A stretch of 64,000 nt of DNA, from the NCBI RefSeq assembly GCF_015645465.1, contig NZ_JADOEL010000004.1, positions 62,001-126,000 on the forward strand. Direction: 5' to 3'. This DNA is from Herminiimonas contaminans. Lineage in GTDB: Bacteria > Pseudomonadota > Gammaproteobacteria > Burkholderiales > Burkholderiaceae_D. This document shows, piece by piece, positions 1 to 8,381 of the stretch (position 1 is the first letter of the stretch; each line of letters opens with the position of its first letter). The notes below the pieces were generated by a model. The model saw only the letters and a program-made list of their open reading frames with translations. It did no database searches and was not told where the DNA came from. The position numbers and the translations under genes are program-made.

Positions 1-245
1 TGCAGCGTAGCTTCCAATTGGAAAATCGCATTCAAACCGCCGCCCAGATCTTCAGTACCTTTGAATCCGATGCGGCTAGTGTTTTGGCCGCCTCCTCTGA
101 TGCCGTTTATGCTACCGGCTGGAGCGCCGCTGTCGGTGTTATCAAATCCCAAGTCAACGATACCGTAGACGGTAACCGACGATTGTGCCGATGCTGCACC
201 AGCGAATGCGCCTAAAACGGCAAGAGCCAAAAGCGATTTTTTCAT
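1..245 (-). CDS. Gram-negative porin, N-terminal part (cut by window edge)
   Basis: The first 81 codons read MKKSLLALAVLGAFAGAASA then QSSVTVYG. This is a cleavable signal peptide of about 20 residues followed by the first beta-strand typical of betaproteobacterial 16-strand general porins. Further on, the segment GFKGTEDLGGGLNAIFQLE matches the porin family's second and third strands. The ATG at 243-245 is preceded on the minus strand by GAGGAA, a good ribosome binding site. The protein would form a trimeric outer-membrane diffusion pore. The rest of the gene lies beyond the window start, so pore selectivity cannot be judged. It follows a second porin gene in the same orientation. Confidence 0.9.
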   Translation of the reverse strand, partial: MKKSLLALAVLGAFAGAASAQSSVTVYGIVDLGFDNTDSGAPAGSINGIRGGGQNTSRIGFKGTEDLGGGLNAIFQLEATL

Positions 246-617
246 TTAGATGTTCCTCAAATGTTGTTTAGAAATACACCATTGCTAAGAAGGGCGTACA
301 TATTCTGCGAAGCTGCCTGTCTTGCTTAACCTCATTGCAAGACGACAGATTGATTGAAACAAAATACGCCAAGGCTGACAATCAAAATATCAAAAGGGCA
401 TGGATGAATTGCCGGGAGTGACGTTTTTTTGCAACAGGATAGTGCGTTCAAATTCCAAAATGAGGCGGAGATGTTTGGTATTGATGCATTGCAATGGATT
501 AATAAGATGCGATTTTGATATTTCTCTGGCGTTGTCAAGCAGCCTTCATTTCCTTTGATCGGATTGACGGTCGCCAAGCCTCTTGAAGCCAGTTTGTGTT
601 GCGCCATGTTTTGGATA
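246..617. other. Intergenic stretch between two porin genes
   Basis: About 370 bases without a convincing gene. A 91-codon minus-strand open frame at 332-607 has no recognisable domain and a composition unlike the neighbours (many Cys, Ser, Asn, Ile), and I do not accept it. The segment is AT-richer than the genes and presumably holds the promoter and leader of the downstream porin; I could not pick out a clear promoter. Confidence 0.5.
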
Positions 618-1820
618 TCAAAACATATGATTGATGCCGATCGATGTTCCGGTCTGCCGTGTTTGTTCGCCAGCCTTTAGCGCGACGATTCCATGCAAGA
701 TGGCTTGGTCGATATCTGCATACAGGCTGGTTCGCGATGACAGAGCGTAAGTTGCGCCGACAATGAAGAAATTGCGTCTGGCGATTTCGCCGCGGTCTGA
801 TGTCTCTAGTGTGGTGCGGTAATAGCCCGTCGTTACACTGACTATAGACGTGACGTCATAGCGTGCGCCTAGCCAGATATTTTTGGCCTGGTTGGTGACA
901 GCGGTTTCGGTGGTCGTATTTATATAGCCACCGGCAATACGGATCGCGTCTATTTTATATGCGCCACCGAATGTGATTTGGTCCTGATCCCGGTAGTCAG
1001 GGGTTCCGGTAGCGGCAACATTTGGTTTTTGCCTAGTGTAGGCGCCACCGATTGTAAATGTGCCGTCTGTATAGCCGAGTCCGACGGCTTTGGCACTTGC
1101 ATCAGTGCTGCTGCCCGCGACTTCGCCCATCACATATTCAGCGCTGACGGTAAATCCGCCAAATTTCCCCAAATACTGGGCGCCGTTGCTGAAACGGGGA
1201 CCGTCCACCGTTCCAAACGGTCTGCTGACCTTGCTGTCGATATTGCCGGCGACTGCACCAGCCAAGGGGATGATCTGGACGTAGCGATACTGAAAGGGCT
1301 CGTAAGCATAAACAGCTTTGCATGCCACCGATGGTTGCCGGCCAAAGTCAATGGAGCCGAAAGGACCGGCGAAGCCCACCGATGAAATCCGGTTAAAGAA
1401 GCGGCCGTCCGTATTATCGAGCGCGCCGGTGCCGGTATTGAAGCCGGTTTCGAGATGGAAGTGGGCATTCATGCCGCCGCCCAGATCTTCTGTCCCTTTG
1501 AAGCCGAGGCGATTGTTGTAATACTCGCCGTTCGAACCTATCTTCGTGCGGCTACCGGCTGCCGTCGCATTTGTTAAGTGGCGTATGCCGCCGTCTATCG
1601 TGCCGTAAATACTGATCGATGATTGCGGGACTAGAACGGTTTGGCGAAACTGGCTGCCTTCTGGTTCGGCGGATGGCGAACGGGGATCGCGCTCAAAGGT
1701 TCCATAGATAGTCATGGAAGGCGCTTGTGCGTATGCCGAGCTAATGAGAGTGCTTGCGATAACGAATGCAATGCGCAGAGGTTTCATCGAAGGGGAAGTG
1801 GGGCGTACGGTTCTTTTCAT
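618..1820 (-). CDS. Gram-negative porin with extended N-terminus
   Basis: 400 residues, predicted outer-membrane porin. Signal peptide at about residues 12-32 (MKPLRIAFVIASTLISSAYA); an in-frame Met at residue 12 (position 1787) is an alternative start. The porin hallmarks GFKGTEDLGGGMNAHFHLE and FGRQ are present, and the protein ends in Phe (GINHMF), the usual signal for outer-membrane insertion. Odd point: the mature protein starts with SMTIYGT, then about 35 polar residues, then SSISIYGTIDGG. The usual first strand therefore appears twice, with an insert between. It is oriented like the partial porin downstream, about 370 bases away. Function as a porin is secure; substrate unknown. Confidence 0.9.
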   Translation of the reverse strand: MKRTVRPTSPSMKPLRIAFVIASTLISSAYAQAPSMTIYGTFERDPRSPSAEPEGSQFRQTVLVPQSSISIYGTIDGGIRHLTNATAAGSRTKIGSNGEYYNNRLGFKGTEDLGGGMNAHFHLETGFNTGTGALDNTDGRFFNRISSVGFAGPFGSIDFGRQPSVACKAVYAYEPFQYRYVQIIPLAGAVAGNIDSKVSRPFGTVDGPRFSNGAQYLGKFGGFTVSAEYVMGEVAGSSTDASAKAVGLGYTDGTFTIGGAYTRQKPNVAATGTPDYRDQDQITFGGAYKIDAIRIAGGYINTTTETAVTNQAKNIWLGARYDVTSIVSVTTGYYRTTLETSDRGEIARRNFFIVGATYALSSRTSLYADIDQAILHGIVALKAGEQTRQTGTSIGINHMF

Positions 1821-1989
1821 TCTTGTATAACGTCCAGTAAATCAATTTCTGTATGGCAAGCGCAGACTAAACGCAATTCATATAATCTTCTTTTGATGTC
1901 GGTTAGCATTTGCCAAATCAGAGCATGTGACGTGATAGTCTGTCGCTCGGATGCAACAATCTTTTAGTTTTGACATGGTTTGAAATTTC

Positions 1990-2616
1990 ATGACACTTTT
2001 GGATCAATTTATTCAGCGTTTCGATAGCGCTTTGCGCGTCATCAGCGGCGTTTCCGTCGCGTCGCGCCCTAGTCCTGCCGCCGATCTTGCTGATGGTGCG
2101 TTGGCGGATGCCGAGCGTCGTCATAGCGCCGGCTTGATGCGTGTTAATCATGTGGGTGAGGTTTGTGCTCAAGCCTTGTATCAAGCGCAGGCGCAGTTTG
2201 CGCATACGGATGCAATACGTCAGCAGTTTTTGATTGCCGGTCGTGAAGAAGAAGATCACTTGGCCTGGACGGCGCAGCGCTTGCGCGAATTGGGTTCGCA
2301 TACCAGTCTGCTTAATCCGCTTTGGTATGCAGGCGCTTATGCGTTGGGCGCGGTTGCTGGCAAATTAGGTGATGCGCGTAGTTTGGGATTCGTTGTGGAG
2401 ACCGAACGTCAGGTCGAAGCTCACTTGAATGAGCATTTGCAGAAATTGCCGCCGCAAGATGTCAAGTCGCTGGCGGTGGTTGCGCAAATGAGTGCGGATG
2501 AAGTTGCGCACGGCGCGGCAGCGCAAGCCTTGGGCGCGCAAGTGGTGTCGCCTTTGGCGCAAAAAGGCATGCAAGCCATGTCGAAAATCATGACGACTAC
2601 GGCTTACTATATTTAG
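1990..2616 (+). CDS. coq7: 2-polyprenyl-3-methyl-6-methoxy-1,4-benzoquinone hydroxylase (Coq7)
   Basis: 208 residues. Coq7 enzymes are membrane-associated diiron monooxygenases that carry out the C6 hydroxylation in ubiquinone synthesis. The diiron ligands are visible: Glu57 in HVGEV, ExxH at Glu87-His90 (REEEDH), Glu in VETE near 137-139, and ExxH at Glu171-His174 (DEVAH). The hydrophobic segment [17 protein letters not shown] at about 111-127 fits membrane contact. Length fits the bacterial family. No clear ribosome binding site precedes the ATG. It is convergent with the OsmC gene, with a hairpin terminator candidate between them. Confidence 0.93.
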   Translation: MTLLDQFIQRFDSALRVISGVSVASRPSPAADLADGALADAERRHSAGLMRVNHVGEVCAQALYQAQAQFAHTDAIRQQFLIAGREEEDHLAWTAQRLRELGSHTSLLNPLWYAGAYALGAVAGKLGDARSLGFVVETERQVEAHLNEHLQKLPPQDVKSLAVVAQMSADEVAHGAAAQALGAQVVSPLAQKGMQAMSKIMTTTAYYI

Positions 2617-2699
2617 TGCTGTAGTTGGTAAGCGAGTTCGCGACTAGCAAGGCAGACGCGAAGTTGTCGTGCTCTAATATATATAAGAAGCAAGAAGCG

Positions 2700-2735
2700 G
2701 CCGCATCTGCCTTAAGGCGATAGCGGCTGTTTTCT
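2700..2735 (+). terminator. Hairpin terminator candidate after coq7
   Basis: GCCGC at 2700-2704 pairs with GCGGC at 2723-2727, with an inner palindrome GCCTTAAGGC. TGTTTTCTATTT follows on the plus strand. It lies between the convergent coq7 and OsmC genes. Confidence 0.5.
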
Positions 2736-2743
2736 ATTTAATA

Positions 2744-3190
2744 TCAGATAGCAGCAGGTGCTGACGCTGCGTCATCCACGATTTCGAATGAGTGCGTAAT
2801 TTCTGCAGTCTTTTCCATCATGATGGACGCTGAACAGTACTTGTCGTGCGACAGCTTGATCGCGCGTTCCACCACGTTAGGTTTCAGGTTGCGGCCGGTG
2901 ACCGTGAAGTGAAAATGCACTTTGGTGAATACTTTTGGATCGGTTTCTGCGCGCTCTGATTTGAGTGTCACTTCGCAGCCGCGCACGTCCTGACCACTTT
3001 TGCGCAAAATCACCACTACGTCGTAGGCGGTGCAGCCGCCGGTGCCGAGCAAAACGACTTCCATCGGGCGCGGCGCCAGATTGCGGCCGCCACCCTCAGG
3101 CGCGCCATCCATCGCGACGACGTGGCCGGAGCCGGTTTCAGCCAAAAATGTCATGCCGGACAAGCCGGTCCAGCGTACTGTGCATTCCAT
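2744..3190 (-). CDS. OsmC/Ohr-family protein
   Basis: 148 residues from the ATG at 3190, which follows AAAGAGAAAACC; an upstream in-frame ATG at 3223 lacks a ribosome binding site. OsmC/Ohr proteins are small cytoplasmic thiol peroxidases. The two redox cysteines are present, Cys53 in LGTGGCTAYD and Cys119 in DKYCSAS, as is the conserved PMEVVLLGTGGC helix. The sequence looks closer to the YhfA-like OsmC subgroup than to Ohr, so organic hydroperoxide reduction is likely but the substrate is not established. It appears to be a single-gene unit. Confidence 0.88.
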   Translation of the reverse strand: MECTVRWTGLSGMTFLAETGSGHVVAMDGAPEGGGRNLAPRPMEVVLLGTGGCTAYDVVVILRKSGQDVRGCEVTLKSERAETDPKVFTKVHFHFTVTGRNLKPNVVERAIKLSHDKYCSASIMMEKTAEITHSFEIVDDAASAPAAI

Positions 3191-3344
3191 GGTTTTCTCT
3201 TTGTTTGCGATTAGTTGTGTCATTGTAACTGTTTGGCGAGGACGGGATAAGCGCTAAAAATGTAGAGCAAAGACAGATTTGCCACGGAAAGTAGCTAAAT
3301 CACAGCGATTAGCCAAGCAAATGGGTGGTTTTTTGTGATTAGGT

Positions 3345-3374
3345 TTGACGCTAAGTCCTTGAAAAGACTATAAT
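3345..3374 (+). promoter_or_regulatory. Sigma70-type promoter of rplM-rpsI
   Basis: TTGACG at 3345-3350 and TATAAT at 3369-3374 are separated by 18 bases. This puts the transcript start near 3381 and leaves a leader of about 95 bases before rplM. It is the clearest consensus promoter in the window. Confidence 0.75.
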
Positions 3375-3416
3375 CTGCGGTTCTTTCGTTTGCTCAGGAA
3401 GAGATACAAGGCCGAG

Positions 3417-3437
3417 TACGTGGCATCACTGCACGTA
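3417..3437 (+). promoter_or_regulatory. Hairpin in the rplM leader
   Basis: TACGTG at 3417-3422 pairs with CACGTA at 3432-3437 across a 9-base loop, in the untranslated leader between promoter and rplM start. Ribosomal protein leaders often fold as targets for feedback by the encoded protein; such a role here is inference. Confidence 0.35.
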
Positions 3438-3475
3438 ACCACCATTTGAGCGATTTAATTATTTAGGAAGTCATC

Positions 3476-3904
3476 ATGAAAACCTTCTCCGCTAAAGGAC
3501 ACGAAGTCCAGCGCGATTGGTTCGTGATTGACGCGACGGACAAAGTCCTCGGACGTGTTGCCAGCGAAGTGGCACTCCGACTGCGCGGCAAACACAAACC
3601 GGAATTTACTCCTCACGTCGACACCGGCGATTTCATCGTCGTGATCAACGCAGGCAAACTGCGCGTGACCGGTACCAAAGCAACAGAAAAAACATACTAT
3701 CGCCACTCGGGTTACCCAGGCGGTATCTATGAAACCAACTTCCTGAAAATGCAACAGCGTTTTCCGGGTCGCGCGCTTGAGAAAGCGGTCAAAGGCATGT
3801 TGCCTAAAGGCCCACTCGGCTACGCGATGATCAAGAAGCTCAAAGTGTACGCTGAGGCAACTCATCCGCACGCTGCGCAGCAACCTAAAGCACTTGAACT
3901 CTAA
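3476..3904 (+). CDS. rplM: 50S ribosomal protein L13
   Basis: 142 residues, the normal length for bacterial L13, an early-assembling protein of the large ribosomal subunit. The N-terminus ([20 protein letters not shown]) and the segments [11 protein letters not shown] and [15 protein letters not shown]-like (here YAE) are characteristic. The ATG is preceded by AGGAAG. It forms the standard two-gene operon with rpsI, 9 bases downstream. Confidence 0.99.
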   Translation: MKTFSAKGHEVQRDWFVIDATDKVLGRVASEVALRLRGKHKPEFTPHVDTGDFIVVINAGKLRVTGTKATEKTYYRHSGYPGGIYETNFLKMQQRFPGRALEKAVKGMLPKGPLGYAMIKKLKVYAEATHPHAAQQPKALEL

Positions 3905-3913
3905 GGAATAGAC

Positions 3914-4306
3914 ATGATCGGTAACTACAATTACGGAACCGGCCGTCGCAAGAGTGCAGTGGCTCGCGTCTTCATCAAATCCGGCTCCGGCCAGATCGTC
4001 GTCAACGGCAAGCCAGCGAATGAATATTTTTCGCGCGAAACCGGTCTGATGGTGATTCGCCAGCCTCTGGAACTGACCAACAATGTTGAAACATTCGACA
4101 TCATGGTCAACGTTAACGGCGGCGGTGAATCCGGCCAAGCGGGCGCTGTGCGTCATGGCATCACCCGTGCACTGATCGACTACGATGCAACACTGAAATC
4201 GGAACTGTCCAAAGCAGGCTTCGTTACTCGTGATGCACGTGAAGTTGAACGTAAAAAGGTCGGTCTGCGCAAAGCACGCCGCGCCAAACAGTTCTCCAAG
4301 CGTTAA
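3914..4306 (+). CDS. rpsI: 30S ribosomal protein S9
   Basis: 130 residues, full length. The N-terminal [14 protein letters not shown] and the basic C-terminal tail [12 protein letters not shown], which in S9 reaches the ribosomal P site, are both present. The ribosome binding site AAGGA precedes the ATG. It is second in the rplM-rpsI operon and is followed by an intrinsic terminator. Confidence 0.99.
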   Translation: MIGNYNYGTGRRKSAVARVFIKSGSGQIVVNGKPANEYFSRETGLMVIRQPLELTNNVETFDIMVNVNGGGESGQAGAVRHGITRALIDYDATLKSELSKAGFVTRDAREVERKKVGLRKARRAKQFSKR

Positions 4307-4328
4307 TCTGCGTTTTCAGAGCATCGAA

Positions 4329-4361
4329 AAGCCGCCTGGTTTACGCCTGGCGGCTTTTTTT
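4329..4361 (+). terminator. Intrinsic terminator of rplM-rpsI
   Basis: GCCGCCTGG at 4331-4339 pairs with CCTGGCGGC (one mismatch) across a short loop, followed by seven T residues. Confidence 0.85.
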
Positions 4362-4454
4362 ATCCTTGTTTGCAGTTGGAAACGATGGTGGGGCGAGCGT
4401 ATGCAGCCCATCGCCTGTTAAAATAAAACGAAGTAAATTTTGCTAGGAAGAAAC

Positions 4455-5492
4455 ATGATCAAGGTTGGCATCGTCGGCGGGACCGGTTATACAGGCGTGG
4501 AATTGTTACGCTTGTTGGCAACGCATCCGGAAGTCAAACTCACCGCGATTACCTCGCGCAAGGAAGATGGTTTGCCGGTGGCAGACATGTTTCCATCGCT
4601 GCGCGGACGTGTGGACCTGGCGTTTTCGGCGCCGGAAAAAGCCAAGCTGACCGAATGTGATGTTGTTTTCTTTGCCACGCCGCACGGTGTGGCCATGGCG
4701 CAAGCGCCGGAATTGCTGGCCGCTGGCGTCAAGGTCATCGACCTTGCAGCTGACTTCCGTTTGCAAGACATCGCTTCCTTTGAGAAGTGGTACAAGATCC
4801 CGCACACCTGCCCGGAGCTGTTGAAAGAAGCTGCTTACGGTCTGGTTGAATTGAATCGCGACACCATCCGCAAAGCGCGCATCGTCGGCAACCCAGGCTG
4901 CTATCCGACCACCATGCAACTCGGTCTCGCGCCTTTGTTGCAGGCTGGTGTGATTGATGCGTCGCACCTGATCGCCGATTGCAAATCGGGCGTATCCGGT
5001 GCCGGTCGTAAAGCTGAAGTCGCGACGCTGTTCTCCGAAGCGGGCGATAACTTCAAAGCCTACGGTGTGTCTGGTCATCGTCACTCACCAGAGACCCTCG
5101 AACGTTTGCGTTTGTTGACCAATGATAAAGTCGGCCTGCTGTTCACGCCGCATCTGGTGCCTATGATACGTGGCATGCATTCGACCCTGTATGCACGCCT
5201 GACCAAGGACATAGACAACGCAGCGCTGCAAGCCCTGTTTGAAAAGGCGTATGGCAATGAACCGTTTATCGACGTAATGCCTTTCGGTTCGCATCCTGAA
5301 ACACGTTCGACACGTGCGTCGAATATGCTGCGTATCGCCTTGCACCGGCCGGATAACGGCGACACCGTCGTGGTACTGGTGGTACAGGACAACCTGGTCA
5401 AGGGCGCTTCCGGCCAGGCGGTGCAATGTATGAATCTGATGTTCGGCCTGGATGAAACGGCCGGTTTGATGCACATCCCTGTTTTGCCGTAA
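4455..5492 (+). CDS. argC: N-acetyl-gamma-glutamyl-phosphate reductase
   Basis: 345 residues from the ATG at 4455, chosen because AGGAAG sits at 4445-4450; the frame is also open from a TTG at 4440. ArgC reduces N-acetylglutamyl phosphate to the semialdehyde with NADPH, the third step of arginine synthesis. The nucleotide-binding [11 protein letters not shown] is at residues 4-14, and the catalytic Cys149 lies in VGNPGCYPT. The substrate-binding segment [10 protein letters not shown] is near 204. Length is typical. It lies directly before the coiled-coil and bactofilin genes. Confidence 0.97.
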   Translation: MIKVGIVGGTGYTGVELLRLLATHPEVKLTAITSRKEDGLPVADMFPSLRGRVDLAFSAPEKAKLTECDVVFFATPHGVAMAQAPELLAAGVKVIDLAADFRLQDIASFEKWYKIPHTCPELLKEAAYGLVELNRDTIRKARIVGNPGCYPTTMQLGLAPLLQAGVIDASHLIADCKSGVSGAGRKAEVATLFSEAGDNFKAYGVSGHRHSPETLERLRLLTNDKVGLLFTPHLVPMIRGMHSTLYARLTKDIDNAALQALFEKAYGNEPFIDVMPFGSHPETRSTRASNMLRIALHRPDNGDTVVVLVVQDNLVKGASGQAVQCMNLMFGLDETAGLMHIPVLP

Positions 5493-5509
5493 TGATGCGC
5501 ATCTGATAC

Positions 5510-6265
5510 ATGAGTAAGCCCAAACCGGTATTTAAGTCCCTGCAACGCAAGCTATGGTTGCGTCGCTGGTCGATATCAGCGCCGCGCATGACCATCAAGA
5601 ATCACCTGCCGTGGCCATTGCGGGCGGTATTCATCGCGATTGTGGTGGGTTTGGGTGGTGCGATGGCGATGTGGGCCTATGACCTGGGGCGCAGTTTTAC
5701 CGGTTTCAAGCCGGGTGCGACCACAGCTCAACTAGCAGAAGTGCAGGAGCAACTCAAACAAATCACCACTGAGCGCGATAAATTTGAAACCACGGTGAAT
5801 GCGGCGGAGAGCCAGCTCAATATAGAGCGTTCGCTGCAGTCACAACTGGCGCGCCAGATCAAAATGCTGGAATCGGAAAACACCAAGCTGAAAGAGGACC
5901 TGGCTTTCTTTGAAAGCCTGTTGCCGACCGATACCGGGGCACAAGGGATTACGATACGACGCCTGAAGGCGGAAATGCTGGAGCCTACGCAATTGCGTTA
6001 CCGCTTGCTATTGATGCAGGGTGGCAAGGTAGCCCACGATTTCGCAGGGAATTACCAGCTTATTGTGACGCTGGTGCAGGACGGCAAAAGTGCTATGATG
6101 ACTTTCCCGAAGCCGGATGAAGCGGATAAATTCAAGCTCTCATTCAGGCATTACCAGCGTATAGAGGGCGTCCTCACGATACCTGCAGGCGCAGTGCCCA
6201 AGTCGATCCAGATCAAGGTCCTGGAAAAAGGCACGTTGCGCGCGCAACAGTCTTCAAATTTGTAA
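5510..6265 (+). CDS. Membrane-anchored coiled-coil protein (DUF6776-like)
   Basis: 251 residues. A basic cytoplasmic N-terminus is followed by one transmembrane helix at about residues 36-57 (LRAVFIAIVVGLGGAMAMWAY). A heptad-rich coiled coil of about 75 residues follows (LAEVQEQLKQITTERDKF onward), then a globular C-terminal domain of about 110 residues. The topology suggests a periplasmic domain on a coiled-coil stalk. It resembles a betaproteobacterial family I believe is listed as DUF6776; the function is unknown. The stop lies 12 bases before the bactofilin start, so co-expression is likely, and a role in placing or anchoring the bactofilin scaffold is a reasonable guess only. Confidence 0.75.
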   Translation: MSKPKPVFKSLQRKLWLRRWSISAPRMTIKNHLPWPLRAVFIAIVVGLGGAMAMWAYDLGRSFTGFKPGATTAQLAEVQEQLKQITTERDKFETTVNAAESQLNIERSLQSQLARQIKMLESENTKLKEDLAFFESLLPTDTGAQGITIRRLKAEMLEPTQLRYRLLLMQGGKVAHDFAGNYQLIVTLVQDGKSAMMTFPKPDEADKFKLSFRHYQRIEGVLTIPAGAVPKSIQIKVLEKGTLRAQQSSNL

Positions 6266-6277
6266 AGGAGCGTCATC

Positions 6278-6679
6278 ATGTTTAGCCGTAAAGCAAAAAG
6301 TACGATAGATAGCCTGATAGGCGCTTCCACCATCATCACCGGCAACGTCCATTTCAAGGGCGGTTTGCGTATCGATGGTTGCGTCAAAGGCGACGTGATT
6401 GCCCAGGCAGATGAAATCAGCATGTTGGTGATTTCCGAGCATGCGCGGGTCGAAGGTGAAGTGCGGGTTGCGCATTTACTTGTCAATGGGGAAATTATCG
6501 GACCGGTATTTTCGTCAGAATTGCTTGAATTGCAGCCGAAAGCCCGCATAACTGGTGACGTAAACTACAAAGCGCTGGAAATGCACGGCGGCGCCGTAGT
6601 TTCCGGCAAGCTGACCCATGAGGTCGATGAACCGATTTTGAAGTTGGCTGTACCTATACTTGCCGCGAACAATACGTAA
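6278..6679 (+). CDS. Bactofilin (polymer-forming cytoskeletal protein)
   Basis: 133 residues. Bactofilins polymerise without nucleotide into membrane-associated filaments that place cell-wall enzymes and other machinery. The core is a right-handed beta-helix made of repeating hydrophobic/Gly turns such as GNVHFKGGLRIDGCVKGDVIA and ARITGDVNYKALEMHGGAVVSGKL. The short hydrophobic/basic N-terminus (MFSRKAKSTIDSLIG) is like the membrane-targeting tail of the family. The start is preceded by AAAGGAG. The upstream gene encodes a membrane coiled-coil protein and erpA follows 50 bases downstream. Confidence 0.92.
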   Translation: MFSRKAKSTIDSLIGASTIITGNVHFKGGLRIDGCVKGDVIAQADEISMLVISEHARVEGEVRVAHLLVNGEIIGPVFSSELLELQPKARITGDVNYKALEMHGGAVVSGKLTHEVDEPILKLAVPILAANNT

Positions 6680-6729
6680 AACGCGGCTTAGGTCTATAAT
6701 GAACTACCGTTTTCCAGCAGGAGCCTGAA

Positions 6730-7080
6730 ATGAATGCAGTTGCCGAAATGCCATCCCCTATCGTTTTCAGCGACAGCGCTGCGCTGAAAGTTGCAGAGTT
6801 GATCGAAGAAGAAGGTAATCCAGATCTGAAATTGCGCGTATTTGTGCAGGGCGGCGGTTGCTCCGGCTTCCAGTACGGCTTTACGTTTGACGAAATCGTC
6901 AACGAAGACGACACCACCATGACCAAGAACGGCGTGCAGTTGCTGATCGACTCAATGAGCTACCAGTATCTGGTCGGCGCAGAGATCGATTACAAAGACG
7001 ACCTGGAAGGTGCGCAATTCGTGATCAAGAATCCGAATGCAACAACGACGTGTGGTTGCGGTTCTTCGTTCTCGGCTTAA
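6730..7080 (+). CDS. erpA: Iron-sulfur cluster insertion protein ErpA
   Basis: 116 residues, A-type Fe-S carrier that delivers clusters to apo-proteins, including enzymes of isoprenoid synthesis and respiration. The three conserved cysteines are in place: Cys44 in [11 protein letters not shown], and Cys108 and Cys110 in the C-terminal TTCGCGSSF. The length and the sequence around the cysteines favour ErpA over IscA or SufA. The ribosome binding site CAGGAG precedes the ATG. A bidirectional terminator follows. Confidence 0.95.
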   Translation: MNAVAEMPSPIVFSDSAALKVAELIEEEGNPDLKLRVFVQGGGCSGFQYGFTFDEIVNEDDTTMTKNGVQLLIDSMSYQYLVGAEIDYKDDLEGAQFVIKNPNATTTCGCGSSFSA

Positions 7081-7110
7081 TAGCGTAACGACGCAGCTCG
7101 GTCTCCAATA

Positions 7111-7140
7111 AAAAAGCGCAGAATCTTCTGCGCTTTTTTT
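7111..7140 (+). terminator. Bidirectional terminator between erpA and anmK
   Basis: GCGCAGAA at 7116-7123 pairs with TTCTGCGC at 7126-7133, flanked by A and T runs. It can end transcription from both convergent genes. Confidence 0.85.
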
Positions 7141-7161
7141 ACGTCCGTAAACTTTGCGTGT

Positions 7162-8292
7162 TCAGGCCAGGTACAGCGCGCCCAAGATCCGCAAGCCGCG
7201 TGCGCCGGTCACCGATGGCAGGTTACCCGGCTCACGTACAGTGAAGCGTTGCGCCAGCCATGCAAAGGCGAGCGCCTCCACCTGATTCGGCGCCACGCCC
7301 AGCGTCACTGTCGACTCTACCTTGATCGTCGCCTGATGCAGCTTCAACGCATAGTGCAATAGCGTCAGCAGATAGTGATTGTAGGCACCGCCACCGCATA
7401 CATACACCGCCTGGGTGTGTGGCGCATACAGTTTGATCGCATCCGCCAGCGTGGTCGCCGTGAATACTGCCAGCGTGGTTTGGACATCGGCACTCGCGAG
7501 TCCCGGGAAGTTGCTTAGTTTTTGCGCCAGCCAGGCTGGATGAAACAAATCGCGTCCGGTGCTTTTCGGTGGTGCAGCCGCGAAGAATGCTTCATCACGC
7601 AGTGCTGCCAACAATTCTGTGTGCACATTGCCAGTCTTGGCCCATGCGCCATCTGCATCGTAAGGCTGACCATTGTGTTGTGCTATCCATGCATCCATCA
7701 ATACATTGCCTGGCCCGGTGTCGAAGCCGATGACGGGCGCGTTTTCATCTTTCGGCAGGATGCTGATGTTGGCGATGCCGCCTATGTTTACCAGCACGCG
7801 GTTTTCAGTCGTTGATCCGAACAGTGCTTGATGGAAGGCTGGTACCAGCGGTGCGCCCTGACCACCGGCAGCGATGTCGCGGCTACGCAGGTCGGCGATG
7901 ACATCGATGCCGGTGAGTTCTGCCAGCAAGGCCGGGTTGTTGGTCTGCCGTGTATAGCCGACCTCGGGCCGATGCCGTATGGTTTGACCATGCACGCCGA
8001 TGGCGGCTACGCGCGCGGCATCAAGCTGTGTCTGTTGCAGCAGGTCGCCTACGCATTCCGCGTAGTGAGTGACCAGCGTATTGGCGGCGATCGCTTCACG
8101 ATGAATTTCATCCGGACCTGCGCTTTGCAGCGCCATCAGTTCGGCGCGTAACGCATCGGGAAAGGGCACATAGGCTGCGGCCAGAGTCTGGCGCACGCTG
8201 CCGTCTGCAGAGAACTCGGCGAGGATGCCATCGACGCCATCGAGGCTGGTGCCGGACATCAGGCCTATGAAAAGGGAGGAATCAGTAGACAT
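7162..8292 (-). CDS. anmK: Anhydro-N-acetylmuramic acid kinase
   Basis: 376 residues. AnmK phosphorylates and opens 1,6-anhydro-MurNAc released by cell-wall turnover, giving MurNAc-6-phosphate for recycling. The ATP-binding FIGLMSGTSLDGVDG is at the N-terminus, and NIGGIANIS and GFDTGPGNVLMDAW are family signatures. The only plausible start (ATG at 8292) follows directly on a run of seven T residues that ends the terminator of the upstream peptidase gene, so it has no Shine-Dalgarno sequence and no visible promoter. Expression probably depends on read-through from the peptidase gene. Confidence 0.94.
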   Translation of the reverse strand: MSTDSSLFIGLMSGTSLDGVDGILAEFSADGSVRQTLAAAYVPFPDALRAELMALQSAGPDEIHREAIAANTLVTHYAECVGDLLQQTQLDAARVAAIGVHGQTIRHRPEVGYTRQTNNPALLAELTGIDVIADLRSRDIAAGGQGAPLVPAFHQALFGSTTENRVLVNIGGIANISILPKDENAPVIGFDTGPGNVLMDAWIAQHNGQPYDADGAWAKTGNVHTELLAALRDEAFFAAAPPKSTGRDLFHPAWLAQKLSNFPGLASADVQTTLAVFTATTLADAIKLYAPHTQAVYVCGGGAYNHYLLTLLHYALKLHQATIKVESTVTLGVAPNQVEALAFAWLAQRFTVREPGNLPSVTGARGLRILGALYLA

Positions 8293-8342
8293 AAAAAAAC
8301 CGTTCGTCAGGGTAGTTCACTCTACACTGGACGAACGGTTTT
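8293..8342 (-). terminator. Strong terminator after the M23 peptidase gene, abutting anmK
   Basis: On the minus strand AAAACCGTTCGTC pairs with GACGAACGGTTTT (8330-8342 with 8296-8308). Inner pairs CAG/CTG and GTAG/CTAC extend the stem, and seven T residues end exactly at the anmK ATG. It is a full intrinsic terminator with no room for an anmK leader. Confidence 0.85.
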
Positions 8343-8381
8343 GTGGAGCCGGATCAGACAGATCCGGCTCGGAAGCGCTGC

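Noticed and set aside
332-607. Minus-strand open frame of 91 codons between the two porins
   Set aside because: No signal peptide, domain or ribosome binding site; unusual composition for this genome.
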